A DNA stretch of 44,882 nucleotides from Rhodopirellula sp. SM50 (GCF_002289565.1 NZ_NTFY01000097.1:1-44882); one strand, 5' to 3'; shown: positions 24,205 to 32,919, counted from the stretch's first letter. A program made the numbers and translations. The notes: a model not told the origin generated them from the sequence alone.

Positions 24205-25527
24205 CTAGTCACGGCAGTCGACGCAGACGAGTTGCCCATGGACGCTTCGACAGAAGATGCGGCCGCCGGAGAGGACGGGGGCGGTCCAGGATTTTCCATC
24301 CAGCACTTTCTCTTCAGCGAGGGGGTCCCAGCCGTCGGGCGTCGCCGGTGCGATCATCAATTCTCCCGGTTCGGTCAGTAACAGCAGCTTGCCGCCGGCC
24401 AACGCCAGACCGCCCGGTCGCAGGTCGTCGACCGACCAACGGATCTCACCGGTCGCCCACTCCATGCAACGCAACCGTGCGCCGGTTTCCATGTCGCCGT
24501 CGATGCCGTACAGGTGACCCTGATAAAGAATCGAACCGTGGATCTGATTCTTCATCTCCTTGGATTTCCAAATCAGACTCGGCGTCGCGTCGTTCAGATC
24601 GAACAGTGCCGCGCCGCGATTGTATCCGGAGCAGAGGAACATCTTGCCGTCATGAATGATCGGATCGGCGGCGTTGCAATTGAAACTGGTCAACCAACGC
24701 TCGGCCCAAAGCTGTTCCCCCGAATCGACGTCGATGCCGATGTAGGCGCGTCCCGATGCGATGACGGCCGCCGTCGGATCGGAATCGGGGATCAACACGG
24801 GCGACGCGTAGCCACACTCTCGGTCATCAGAGCTCCACAACAATTCGCCGCTGTGCTTGTCGACCGCGACACCGGACTCGCCGACGTTCAACAACAGTTT
24901 GTCTCCGACCACCAGCGGAGCGGCCGAACATCCCCAGCCGGGCAATCGGACATCCGCCTCCTCAGCGACATTCTTGCCCCACACTTTGGTTCCATCGGAA
25001 GTCTGCAGGCAAAACAGTTCACCGGCACGCCCCATCACGTAGACCCGATCACCATCGACGGTCGGTGTCGAAATCGGACCGCCTTCGAAGTCGCGGGCGT
25101 CCAATTCCGCAGGATAGCCGAACGTCCAAACCACCTCTCCGTCGGCGACGTTCAGACAAAAGACGACATCTTGGTCATCGACGTGCCCGAGCGTGAAGAC
25201 GCGCCCGTCCTTGACCACGACGGACGAGAACCCGGTGCCGGCCGAATGGGACCAGGCGATCGTCGGCTGCCCGTTTCCCCAATCGCAATTCCACTCCGTC
25301 TCGCTGGAAATTCCATCTCCATTGGGTCCCCGCCAGCGATACCAATCTTCGGCGACGCAGCACGAGACACCGATGGGAAGGACAAGCACAAGTAGCGTGC
25401 AGGACAAAACGGATGCCGCTACGCTCGCCTGACCGGGAACAGTCCGTCGTCTTGTGGCGGCAGCGACGCAATGGCAGGCAACAGATTCTAATTTGTGGCG
25501 AAGCAACAAGAGGCGGGACAAGGGCAT
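24205..25527 (-). CDS. PQQ-like beta-propeller repeat protein (BamB-like), exported
   Basis: 440 residues with repeated PQQ-propeller blades: GDGEVVWTF-type strands (NVADGEVVWTFGYPAE, TSDGTKVWGKNV, KHSGELLWSSDD, DSGEQLWAERW, ATGEIRWSVDD), each closing with a Trp-docking motif. The blade set is preceded by the DWYRWRGPNGDGIS segment that opens many planctomycete proteins of this kind. A hydrophobic stretch at about residues 36-58 (VAASVLSCTLLVLVLPIGVSC) is the likely signal/anchor, so the true start may be internal to the 25527 start used here. The family includes BamB and quinoprotein-like domains; no dehydrogenase active site was identified, so an enzymatic role is not claimed. It may be co-transcribed with the oxidoreductase downstream. 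Confidence 0.85.
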   Translation of the reverse strand: MPLSRLLLLRHKLESVACHCVAAATRRRTVPGQASVAASVLSCTLLVLVLPIGVSCCVAEDWYRWRGPNGDGISSETEWNCDWGNGQPTIAWSHSAGTGFSSVVVKDGRVFTLGHVDDQDVVFCLNVADGEVVWTFGYPAELDARDFEGGPISTPTVDGDRVYVMGRAGELFCLQTSDGTKVWGKNVAEEADVRLPGWGCSAAPLVVGDKLLLNVGESGVAVDKHSGELLWSSDDRECGYASPVLIPDSDPTAAVIASGRAYIGIDVDSGEQLWAERWLTSFNCNAADPIIHDGKMFLCSGYNRGAALFDLNDATPSLIWKSKEMKNQIHGSILYQGHLYGIDGDMETGARLRCMEWATGEIRWSVDDLRPGGLALAGGKLLLLTEPGELMIAPATPDGWDPLAEEKVLDGKSWTAPVLSGGRIFCRSVHGQLVCVDCRD

Positions 25528-25670
25528 CGTCGTGGTCGGTCCAATCTGGGGCAGGCGTCAATGGCGGGCCGTCAATTTACCACTGCAACGCATTCGGGTA
25601 CACGCGGTCTCGAGGGTTCCTCCGATAGTGTCCTGTGGTTACTTCATCCGGCCCGCCCCGATGGCGGTCG

Positions 25671-26381
25671 TCACCCCTCCAAGAGTTTTCCGAACAGCCC
25701 GAGCAGGAATCCGAACACAGCACCGAGCGGCGGAAAGCTGCTGTTCTTCAATGTCGCTTGGGGCGCGATGTCTTCGAAGACCAAGTAGAGAATGCCTGCT
25801 GCGGCGAAGACTTGCATCCAACCGAGGGCCACCTCGTGATTGCCAAGCACCTGGTATCCTACAAGGCCCAACAGTGGACCGAGCAAGGCTGCGATCGTGA
25901 ACCAAAACAAAATTTTGCGGCTTGCCATCCCGCTGCTACGAAGTTCGCGATAGGCATTGAAGCCTTCGGGCAGATTTTGCAGCGTGATGATCCCCGCCAG
26001 CAGCATTGCGCCCCCCTTGCCGGCCGAGATCAATGCACCTAAAGCCATCACTTCTGGAATGAAGTCCGACAGCATGGCGACAAGCTGAGACGCGGAGGAT
26101 TGACTTCGATCGAGTAACACCTGCAAGCCCCAAAAACACAGCCCGCCGGCGGTAAACGCGAGCACTGCTTCCCAGGTCGCAATCCGTTCGGTGCCGTGGG
26201 GGATCAGCACCAATGCAACCGCCGAGAACAGGGCGCCACCGCCGAATGCGATCACGGTGTGACGAAATTCCTCTTCGAGCCATCCGGGGCGAATCCTCTC
26301 GAACGACGCAATCACTCCGCCCAGTGGGATCGCCCCGCCGGCAACGGCGGTAATCACGATCAATTCAATGATGGGCTGCAT
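25671..26381 (-). CDS. ZIP-family-like membrane transporter
   Basis: 236 residues with seven to eight hydrophobic segments. The layout matches ZIP (ZupT/Gufa-type) divalent-metal transporters: a GGGALFSAVALVLIPHG segment early, then SDFIPEVMALGA (105-116) and LQNLPEGFNAY (134-144) where ZIP proteins have two HNxPEG-type motifs. The His of both motifs is replaced here (Ser105, Gln135), while the Pro-Glu is kept. A metal or related cation substrate is therefore uncertain. ATG 26381 is chosen over 26468 because AGGAG precedes it and the first membrane segment follows at once. The DUF3500 gene ends 99 bases upstream on the same strand, so co-transcription is plausible. Confidence 0.8.
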   Translation of the reverse strand: MQPIIELIVITAVAGGAIPLGGVIASFERIRPGWLEEEFRHTVIAFGGGALFSAVALVLIPHGTERIATWEAVLAFTAGGLCFWGLQVLLDRSQSSASQLVAMLSDFIPEVMALGALISAGKGGAMLLAGIITLQNLPEGFNAYRELRSSGMASRKILFWFTIAALLGPLLGLVGYQVLGNHEVALGWMQVFAAAGILYLVFEDIAPQATLKNSSFPPLGAVFGFLLGLFGKLLEG

Positions 26382-26480
26382 CAGAAAGCGAACTCCTTGT
26401 GATCCCGCAATTGCGTCGGCGTCTGCAGCTGTGCCTGATAGCGTCCCGATCCGGACAGACTGCCGCAACGAGCACCAACG

Positions 26481-27488
26481 TCAATGGGCTTGGCTGATGT
26501 GTTCGCCGAGCAGATCGCGGCCGAAGTCGCCGTTGAACAGACGCCAGGTCGCGTGGGCGTGGTTGGCGTCGTTTTGTGTGTTGGCATATTCGACCAGGAA
26601 CGCTTGCGGCATGACGATGCGGAAGTAGTGCGCCTCGCCCCGTGTCGTGCTGCCGGCCCAAGCAAATCGAAGGTTGTCGACGGCATCGCGGATCTTTTGC
26701 ATCGCTTCCTCGCTGATTTCTTGCCGACCGTTGCTGGCGAATTCAGACAAGACACCCAACAGCAATTCCTGCTGTTGCGGATTCATGTCGCTTCCTTTCA
26801 TCCCTTGCTCTTCCGGCGGGCTGGCCGTGCGATCTTGACCCGACAAGATCTCTTTGGGCGGCTTGTCGCTGAACACGGCGGCGTTGCCGAGCGATTGAAC
26901 CAGCTTGCGGGCCACGTCTTCCATGGCGCCGAGAGGTCGGATCCCACTTCGCGGCCCTTCGCGAACCTCGGCGGGATTGGTACCAAAGAATGCCGGTGTC
27001 ACCGCCACCTTTCCGTCCACGATGGTGTAATTGAGCGACAGGTGGTGCCCTTCGAACCGCCACCCCCAGGCACCTTGCTTGCCGGGTTTCCCGAAGATGG
27101 TCACGTAGTATTTTTCGGGGTCCCGTACGTCGGGACGGTTTTCTTTTTCACGAAGGATCTGTTCCAGACTCATGATCGTCGTCGCGGTCATGAATCCTTT
27201 TTGGCTGAGCCCGGTGTTCAGCAACGCGTAGGCGTAGTGATCTTGGGCGGGGCTCAGTTCGCTCAGTTTGATGCCTTGACGGTCAAAGGGGACGTAGTGC
27301 CAGTTCTCCCGTTCGTCGACTTTGAACTCCAGGACGGCCTTGGCCTTCTGTTCCGGCGTGAGCCACTTGATGAACGCGTTGGCCGCGGCTGCCATTTCGT
27401 CGGCCGGGTTGGATCCATGGCCTGGGTGCGCCGACGCGACAGACACGAGCAGAAGCGGAACGAGCAGCGATGCGATGCGTGTTTTCAT
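26481..27488 (-). CDS. DUF3500 family exported protein
   Basis: 335 residues. A signal peptide (MKTRIASLLVPLLLVSVASA) is followed by HPGHG at the predicted mature N-terminus. The body matches DUF3500: FKVDERENWHYVPFDRQG, LLNTGLSQKGFMTATTIMSLEQ and WGWRFEGHHLSLNYTIVDG. It ends with the family's HATWRLFNGDFGRDLLGEH segment. The many His (HH, HAHA, HxxH near the end) would suit metal or haem binding, but I know of no established activity. Asp-Met-rich spacer sequence around GMKGSDMNPQQQ links two halves. Located outside the cytoplasm if the signal is cleaved. Together with the downstream ZIP-like gene it may form a small metal-related operon; that is inference. Confidence 0.85.
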   Translation of the reverse strand: MKTRIASLLVPLLLVSVASAHPGHGSNPADEMAAAANAFIKWLTPEQKAKAVLEFKVDERENWHYVPFDRQGIKLSELSPAQDHYAYALLNTGLSQKGFMTATTIMSLEQILREKENRPDVRDPEKYYVTIFGKPGKQGAWGWRFEGHHLSLNYTIVDGKVAVTPAFFGTNPAEVREGPRSGIRPLGAMEDVARKLVQSLGNAAVFSDKPPKEILSGQDRTASPPEEQGMKGSDMNPQQQELLLGVLSEFASNGRQEISEEAMQKIRDAVDNLRFAWAGSTTRGEAHYFRIVMPQAFLVEYANTQNDANHAHATWRLFNGDFGRDLLGEHISQAH

Positions 27489-27654
27489 GATGTGATCCGG
27501 AAGGGACGGTGGGCGGAAATGGAGAGGAAAAGTTTAACCCAATCGAGAGGCGCTCGTGCAATACCACTGAGCTACAGATTTCACCACGGGCCGCCAGATG
27601 GTACTTTGTTGATCGGGCGTGAAGAGCTTCTTTGTGTTGTAAACTGAGCGGGCA

Positions 27655-28752
27655 ATGGCGACGATTGAGCGACTGGCACTGACCGATTTCAGGCGACGTG
27701 TGGTTGCCGGTGCGTTTCCCGATTTTCAGCGATTGGCCGATGCGTTCAGCGCGATGCAATTCGTCCAGGCCGACCCGATTCGATCGCCGGCACGGGCTCA
27801 GGATTTGATGCTCCGGCAGCGCGTTAATGGGTACGTCGCCGGTGAGTTAGAAGCGACGTTTCCCGATCTGGATGCGGAGGAAGGCTACCTTTTTGCGTAT
27901 GGATTCATGACACCCGAAGTCTGGCGGGAACTCCGTTGGCGTCCGATTCGGAAGTTGAAAAAGCTGGAACGCGACGTGCTCGACGCGGTGGCGGAATTGG
28001 GCGAAGTTCACCCACGCGGATTAGACGAGCGGTTCGGACGCAAAAGCGTGAAGAACTACTGGGGCGGCAAGTCCCAACAGACCAAACGGATTCTGGAACA
28101 TCTTCACCATCACGGCTATCTGAGGGTGGCTCGCCGCGAGAAAGGGATTCGTGTCTATCAGGTACCCGAGCAGACCGATGGACAGGATTCAGACCCGCGC
28201 GCACGCTATCGTCGACTTGTCATGACAACGGTTCATGTCTTCGGCGCGTCGACGAAAACAATGGTGGTTTCCGAATTGCGCAATCACAACCATCTGCTGC
28301 CGTCGCGGCAGGAGCGATTGGCGGCCGTCGAGTCGTTGATCGAGGACGGACACTTGAAAGAAGTGCAGGTTGCGGGCATCACGTACCTGTGGAGACGAGA
28401 GAATTGGCTGGAGGAAGAGGTTCCCGACCGGGTTCGAATCCTGGCTCCCTTCGATCCGCTGGTGCGAGATCGGACGAGATTCCAGCAGCTGTGGGGATGG
28501 GACTATCGTTTCGAGGCGTATGTCCCGGCGGCCAAACGGGTTCGTGGCTACTATGCGATGCCCGTTCTTTGGCGTGATCAAGTGATCGGCTGGGCAAACG
28601 CAAACGTGGCAGACGACCGCTTGAAGGTGCAACTGGGGTACGTGGGCAAACGACCGCGTGAGAAAGCGTTTCGAATGCAGACGGAAGCAGAAGTGGAAGC
28701 GACGTCGAAGTTCTTGGGATTGCCCAGCGGTGCATGGGAACTCGCGTGGTGA
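27655..28752 (+). CDS. YcaQ/AlkX-like winged-helix DNA glycosylase (HTH_42)
   Basis: 365 residues, slightly shorter than E. coli YcaQ (about 410). The N-terminus FVQADPIRSPARAQDLMLRQRV contains the QxD motif (Gln38-Ala39-Asp40) that is catalytic in YcaQ/AlkX; the related AlkZ group has QxQ. Winged-helix segments follow, e.g. KQTKRILEHLHHHGYLRVARRE, and the C-terminal block LAPFDPLVRDRTRFQQLWGWDYRFEAY is a hallmark of the family. These enzymes unhook alkylated or interstrand cross-linked purines from DNA, starting base-excision repair in the cytoplasm. The gene stands alone, divergent from the DUF3500 gene (166-base gap). Only a weak Shine-Dalgarno is seen before ATG 27655, but the family N-terminus fits this start. 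Confidence 0.9.
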   Translation: MATIERLALTDFRRRVVAGAFPDFQRLADAFSAMQFVQADPIRSPARAQDLMLRQRVNGYVAGELEATFPDLDAEEGYLFAYGFMTPEVWRELRWRPIRKLKKLERDVLDAVAELGEVHPRGLDERFGRKSVKNYWGGKSQQTKRILEHLHHHGYLRVARREKGIRVYQVPEQTDGQDSDPRARYRRLVMTTVHVFGASTKTMVVSELRNHNHLLPSRQERLAAVESLIEDGHLKEVQVAGITYLWRRENWLEEEVPDRVRILAPFDPLVRDRTRFQQLWGWDYRFEAYVPAAKRVRGYYAMPVLWRDQVIGWANANVADDRLKVQLGYVGKRPREKAFRMQTEAEVEATSKFLGLPSGAWELAW

Positions 28753-28770
28753 CACCACCGTCACCTTCAA

Positions 28771-29535
28771 TCAATCCACGTGAGCATCGCTCCGACGGCA
28801 AACCAAAAAGATGCTCGCACAGAGATCGGGATAGACTTGCCCGAGCTGATAACAGCCTTCCAAGTAGTCATCGGAAATGATGTCGGTTTGCAACAACCTG
28901 TCCCACTGGAAATTGGCCAAGGCCTTAAAGAAGATGCCGGTTCGATAGACGACGTCGAGCCCCGCCGCTCGAGCGTCCCGTTCCAGTGTGTCCAAGGAGT
29001 AGGTGATCCGGTGGCCGTGCTCGCGTTCGGCGTCGGTCACCGCGCTGTGATGCGAAATCAACCCCATCTTCACTGCGATTTGCCGTGACGGTGCGTTGGC
29101 ATTGGGGCACACCAACAACAATCTGCCGCGATCGCTAAGCCATTCCTGGTTGATTCGTTTGAGAACCAAGACGGGGTCATCGAGGTGTTCGAGAACATGG
29201 GTCAAGACGACGTTCTCGTATCGAGTCGGCAACGTCACCTCTTCGAACGTCCCGTGGATGCATCGGACTTTGCCTGCGAGCGTCTCATTCATTTTTTCGA
29301 TCGCCGCATCGGATGCTTCGACACAGGTCAGGTCGTCAAAATGGTCGAGCAGACGCTTGGTAAAACTGCCCTGAAAGCTGCCCAATTCCAGGCAGTTTCC
29401 CGATCGAAAGAACGGTTCAAACGACCGGATCATGAAGCGATGCATCACGTCCAGGTCAAAGTTGTAGGCGTATTTGTGTTCGGGCGTGTCTCGCAATTCG
29501 GCGTTGTAGTCACGCGGTTCATTCGAGCCTGTCAT
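28771..29535 (-). CDS. class I SAM-dependent methyltransferase
   Basis: 254 residues. Motif I is CLELGSFQGSFTKRLL (Glu50-Leu-Gly-Ser-Phe-Gln-Gly), the acidic end of strand 2 is CVEAS, and LTHVLEHLDDP (111-121) is the post-motif typical of Methyltransf_11/23/25-type enzymes. Cytoplasmic; acceptor unknown. As the last gene of a five-gene operon with a WbqC-like protein and an acetyltransferase, it probably methylates a sugar or lipid intermediate, or a small molecule; this is inferred from context. The start ATG overlaps the stop of the acetyltransferase gene by four bases (ATGA), so translation is likely coupled. It converges on the glycosylase gene with an 18-base gap and no obvious terminator hairpin. 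Confidence 0.88.
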   Translation of the reverse strand: MTGSNEPRDYNAELRDTPEHKYAYNFDLDVMHRFMIRSFEPFFRSGNCLELGSFQGSFTKRLLDHFDDLTCVEASDAAIEKMNETLAGKVRCIHGTFEEVTLPTRYENVVLTHVLEHLDDPVLVLKRINQEWLSDRGRLLLVCPNANAPSRQIAVKMGLISHHSAVTDAEREHGHRITYSLDTLERDARAAGLDVVYRTGIFFKALANFQWDRLLQTDIISDDYLEGCYQLGQVYPDLCASIFLVCRRSDAHVD

Positions 29536-30008
29536 CGATCCGTCCCCAAAATAAGTTGCATCAACACGTTTTGACCCTCGGTGGCCGATCGACGGTATCC
29601 GAGTTTTGAATACAGCTCGATGGCGGGTACGTTTCCCGCCGAAACTTCCAACGCGATCTCTTGAGCGCCACGCTGCATGACCTCACGGTGACAGTGAGCC
29701 ATCAGTTGGCTCGCAATCCCCTGTGAGCGATACGCCTGCAACACACTGACGCTGGAAACGAATGCTTTCGCGGGCTGGGTTTCGAGATTCAAATAACAGG
29801 CGACCAATCCGACAAGTTTTTCCCGATGCCAAGCTTCCCACGTGACCGACCGCCGAAACAATTTTCCGGCGTAGCTGGGCAGATCCACACGATCGGCAAG
29901 CGGCGGCCGAAACTGTCCCGAGCAAGCTTCCAAATGCTCCTGGATTTCAACCCGCGTGGCTCGTGAGATCGTGTACTGGACGGATTGTGGTGTCCGCGTT
30001 GATTCCAT
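29532..30008 (-). CDS. GNAT family N-acetyltransferase
   Basis: 158 residues, the usual size of a single GNAT domain. Motif A is VSVLQAYRSQGIASQLMAHC, with the acetyl-CoA pyrophosphate-binding Arg94-Ser-Gln-Gly-Ile-Ala. The preceding strand LVGLVACYLNLE and following AIELYSKLGYRRS (motif B) complete the fold. It transfers an acyl group from CoA to an amine; the acceptor is unknown. Its start lies three bases after the stop of the upstream propeller gene (TGA TCG ATG) and its end overlaps the methyltransferase by four bases, so it sits inside a translationally coupled operon. The best guess is acetylation of an amino sugar or amino-acid residue in the same product. Confidence 0.88.
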   Translation of the reverse strand: MESTRTPQSVQYTISRATRVEIQEHLEACSGQFRPPLADRVDLPSYAGKLFRRSVTWEAWHREKLVGLVACYLNLETQPAKAFVSSVSVLQAYRSQGIASQLMAHCHREVMQRGAQEIALEVSAGNVPAIELYSKLGYRRSATEGQNVLMQLILGTDR

Positions 30009-30011
30009 CGA

Positions 30012-30992
30012 TCAAGCCTCCGCCACCGCGATTCCGAACCCGCGTCGTCCGAACTCGTTTCCGTTGTACAGCAGGTAAGTGTTCCGGTTGTGATGAAACA
30101 CGTGGGGATAGCACATCATGTGACCGTCCCATGCGTCCGCGGATTCAGAACGCTCAATCCCGACCTGTCGATCGTCGCGTGTCCAATGTTGAAGATCGTC
30201 TGAAAACGCATAGCCGATCCGGTAGCCACGTGCGGGGTTGGTGCGGAAGTCGCTGGCATAACGGTAGCAGAAATACATGTGAAACCGTCCGTCCAATTCA
30301 ATGACCGTCGGCAATGCCTGGCATTCGTCGTCGCCGATCGCATCGGCGATCAGCTGGTCTCCGCCGGTTTTTTCCCATTGGATGCCGTCGGGCGACGTCG
30401 CGTGTGCGATCTTGTAAATCCGATCGGGTTCGGATTGACCGGCAAACTGTCGCCACGGAAGACCAAAGATATACCACATGTGAAAGACATCACCGAAACG
30501 CCGCACCAAGCCGTCGCCGACCAAACAGGGCTCGTGCAGGGTCGCCGAAAGAATGGGGCCGTCACCATGGCGCTCGAACGTGATTCCGCCGTCGTCGCTA
30601 ATCGCCAGGCCGATTCCCGTTTCGACCGAAACCCCAACCCGTCGACTCCAACCGCAGGTGTATGCAAACACCTGATCGCCAACGCGAATCGGGCTCAAGG
30701 GAAAGATCCCGTGCTCATCGAAGCAGCCCAGTCCGCCTAGCGAGATGACGGGCTGTTCGGCGACACGAAGCACGTGTTGCAGTTGCCAATCAAAGTCAAC
30801 GAATAGGACGTGACTGAGGAATTTGCCGCTGTCGGCGTCACGTTGGCGCGAAGAAAAATAGATTCGCACGAAACCGTCGCAGACCAATGCTTGCGGGGAC
30901 TGAGCGAACTCGGTGCAGTCGGCGGGCAAGTCGTATTCGGTCGGGTCGAAAATGCGTCCCCGTTTCCGCCATCGCAGTATCTGGTTCGTCAC
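30012..30992 (-). CDS. GH43-like five-bladed propeller family protein, copy 1
   Basis: 326 residues from a GTG start. The sequence has recurring strand motifs of the arabinanase/levansucrase/invertase fold: HATSPDGIQWEKTG, FHMYFCYRYASDF, IGYAFSDDLQHWTRDD and YPHVFHHNRNTYLLYNGNEFG. These SDDG-x-x-W type repeats are typical of GH43/GH130-like proteins. I cannot verify the catalytic acids, so activity on glycans is inferred. No signal peptide, so it is cytoplasmic unless exported otherwise. The GTG at 30990-30992 overlaps the upstream stop (GTGA), which selects it over the ATG at 31115 lying inside the neighbouring gene. It is clearly paralogous to the gene just upstream. Confidence 0.8.
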   Translation of the reverse strand: MTNQILRWRKRGRIFDPTEYDLPADCTEFAQSPQALVCDGFVRIYFSSRQRDADSGKFLSHVLFVDFDWQLQHVLRVAEQPVISLGGLGCFDEHGIFPLSPIRVGDQVFAYTCGWSRRVGVSVETGIGLAISDDGGITFERHGDGPILSATLHEPCLVGDGLVRRFGDVFHMWYIFGLPWRQFAGQSEPDRIYKIAHATSPDGIQWEKTGGDQLIADAIGDDECQALPTVIELDGRFHMYFCYRYASDFRTNPARGYRIGYAFSDDLQHWTRDDRQVGIERSESADAWDGHMMCYPHVFHHNRNTYLLYNGNEFGRRGFGIAVAEA

Positions 30993-31963
30993 AGCTGCCC
31001 CTCCAAGACGGCGACGCCGAACCCGTGTTTGCCGACGTGATTGCCGAGATAAAACAGGTAGGTGCGTCCATCGTGCAGGAAGACGTGGGGATAGCTGACC
31101 ATCTCGCAATCCCAACCACTTTCTGAAACCGTGATCCCCGCGCGGTCGTCGTCACGCGTCCAACGAACGAGATCATCGGAGTAGGCATAGCCGATTCTGT
31201 AGCCGCCGCTTTTGCCACGATAGTCTCGGCTGCGGCGATAACAGAAGAACATGTGGTACTTGCCGCCGGAGTAGATCACATCGGGGCTGGCCTGCGCTTC
31301 GTCGAGTTCGATTCGGCTTTCCAGCAGATCTTTGCCATGCTTCTGCCAGTGGAGCCCGTCGTCGGAAGTCGCCAGGCGGATTTTGTAGACCGGTTCGGCG
31401 CGGCCGTTGTCGACGAGCCACTTTCTGCCCGCGATGTAAAACAGATACCACCGATCATTGAATCGGCGGATTTTGGGGCCGCTGATCACAAAGGGTTCGT
31501 CTGGCGTGTACGGAATCACCGGGCCGGAACCGAGCTTCGTGAATGTCCGGCCCCCGTCACGACTCTCCGCCACACCAATCGCCGTGTTAAACGGAACGGA
31601 TTCACATCGCGTCCATCCCGCGTAGTACGCACGAAACACATCGTTGTCGCGGATCACAGAAATAGGATAGATGCCGAATTGGTCGAACATCCCGATCTCG
31701 CCGAGTGGCAGCACGGGACGATCGCTGACGCGGAGCACGTTTTGCAAGTCGGATCGATCGAGGTCGAGAGACGTCGAGTAGCTGGTGTATTGCCCGTTGG
31801 AATCGGGCGCCGGTCGACAGGAAAAATAGACTCGCAAAAAATCATCGTGCGGCACGACGCAAGGCGCCTGGGCGAACTCCTGAATCCAGCCGGCGTCGGG
31901 ACAGGTCGATTCCGTCGGGTCAAACACCTTGCCCAGCTTTGTCCAGCGATAAGGCTCCGTCAT
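30989..31963 (-). CDS. GH43-like five-bladed propeller family protein, copy 2
   Basis: 324 residues, paralogue of copy 1. Shared landmarks include KLGKVFDPTE, EFAQAP, RVYFSCR, GEIGMFDQFGIYPIS, LATSDDGLHWQKHG, YHMFFCYRRSRDYRG, IGYAYSDDLVRWTRDD and YPHVFLHDGRTYLFYLGNHVGKHGFGVAV. Their order is the same in both, so they arose by tandem duplication or are two subunits of one enzyme. There is no signal peptide. The fold suggests glycan recognition or cleavage; some GH43/GH130-like proteins in polysaccharide loci act on nucleotide- or lipid-linked sugars. ATG 31961-31963 overlaps the WbqC-like stop by four bases (ATGA), which fixes the start. The exact family could not be confirmed. Confidence 0.8.
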   Translation of the reverse strand: MTEPYRWTKLGKVFDPTESTCPDAGWIQEFAQAPCVVPHDDFLRVYFSCRPAPDSNGQYTSYSTSLDLDRSDLQNVLRVSDRPVLPLGEIGMFDQFGIYPISVIRDNDVFRAYYAGWTRCESVPFNTAIGVAESRDGGRTFTKLGSGPVIPYTPDEPFVISGPKIRRFNDRWYLFYIAGRKWLVDNGRAEPVYKIRLATSDDGLHWQKHGKDLLESRIELDEAQASPDVIYSGGKYHMFFCYRRSRDYRGKSGGYRIGYAYSDDLVRWTRDDDRAGITVSESGWDCEMVSYPHVFLHDGRTYLFYLGNHVGKHGFGVAVLEGQL

Positions 31964-32688
31964 GACACCGGCGCGGGATTGGCGACCAGCGTGTATCCGT
32001 TTTCCACCCACTGGCGAACCGTTTCCGTCGGATTAAACATCAGCACATCCAGAATGGAAAGCCAAGCGACGAAGGGATGATTGAACTGTTGATAGGACTG
32101 GTGTTCGGATTGGATGAACCACAAATCGATGCCGTGCGCATTGAACGACGCATGATCGTACAACGCCGCCCCGCCAATCGCGTTGACGTACGTCGTCGCG
32201 TCCAAGGCGCGACAGATCGCCAAGACCTTGTCCTGACCGCGCGCAGTATGGTCGATCGATACCGTGGACGAGTCAATGATCGGTGTGCTGATTCCCAGGT
32301 GCTCGCAAAGCAAGACGAGGGAGTGCTTGATGAATCGAAACAAATTGGGCTCGGGGTATTCGATCGCCGTCGTGAACAAGCTCATCGCTTCGGCGAAGTG
32401 CGGCGCCTTTTGGTAGGCGGATCGGACTCGGTTGAGTAGTTTGCGACGATCGAAGTCTTCCGAGACTTCTCGCTGTTCGATGGTGCTGTAGTCCGACGCC
32501 TTGCGCAGTGGGATCGAGAACAACGCATCGCTGCCGTTGACCAGCATCCGGTTACGATTGATCCAGCCTTTCTTGGTGTACTGCAGATTATCGTAAAGCA
32601 CCAAGCTGTCGGCAGCGTGAAGCAGATGAAAGTAGCCGATGTAGGGAAAGAAATACGGCTGCATGATGGCGATCCGCTTCTCCCCCAT
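31960..32688 (-). CDS. WbqC-like family protein
   Basis: 242 residues. The N-terminus KRIAIMQPYFFPYIGYFHLLHAAD is the signature of the WbqC family (PF08889), followed by LYDNLQYTKKGWINRNRM, also diagnostic, and a central SSTVSIDHTARGQDKVLAICRAL segment. The C-terminal NPFVAWLSILDVLMFNPTE-like region closes the domain. WbqC proteins sit in O-antigen and other glycan or natural-product clusters, but their reaction is poorly defined. This is the first gene of a coupled five-gene operon. ATG 32686-32688 is used because the family N-terminus begins there; longer frames run into repeat-rich intergenic sequence. Its promoter should lie in 32689-32880, where I see no clear boxes. Confidence 0.88.
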   Translation of the reverse strand: MGEKRIAIMQPYFFPYIGYFHLLHAADSLVLYDNLQYTKKGWINRNRMLVNGSDALFSIPLRKASDYSTIEQREVSEDFDRRKLLNRVRSAYQKAPHFAEAMSLFTTAIEYPEPNLFRFIKHSLVLLCEHLGISTPIIDSSTVSIDHTARGQDKVLAICRALDATTYVNAIGGAALYDHASFNAHGIDLWFIQSEHQSYQQFNHPFVAWLSILDVLMFNPTETVRQWVENGYTLVANPAPVS

Positions 32689-32887
32689 TGCATTGCCCCG
32701 TGATGGAAGTGGTCGGAATCCGAGCGTCGATTGGTGAGCCGGTGGCGGCATCACCCACGTCTTTGGGATATCGTCATTGCATGAGCGAACCTTGAATGGG
32801 CCGACGTCGACACCCATTCCTTGCTAGCAACGCGTTTCGCAAGTCCGAGGTCACGATGGGTGCCGACGTGAGGCCGGACTGTGAGAG

Positions 32888-32919
32888 GGTCAAAAAATGG
32901 GTTGGTCAAAAAATGGGGA
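32888..32919 (+). repeat. left arm: two copies of a 16-bp GGTCAAAAAATGGGG unit
   Basis: GGTCAAAAAATGGGTT is followed directly by GGTCAAAAAATGGGGA. The same sequence recurs in reverse complement eleven times at 33215-33389, so the two arrays can pair. Confidence 0.8.

Noticed and set aside
24111..24299. N-terminal extension of the oxidoreductase to 24299
   Set aside because: It would overlap the PQQ-like gene by 95 bases, is Pro/Ser-rich without motif, and the Tat signal begins at 24110.
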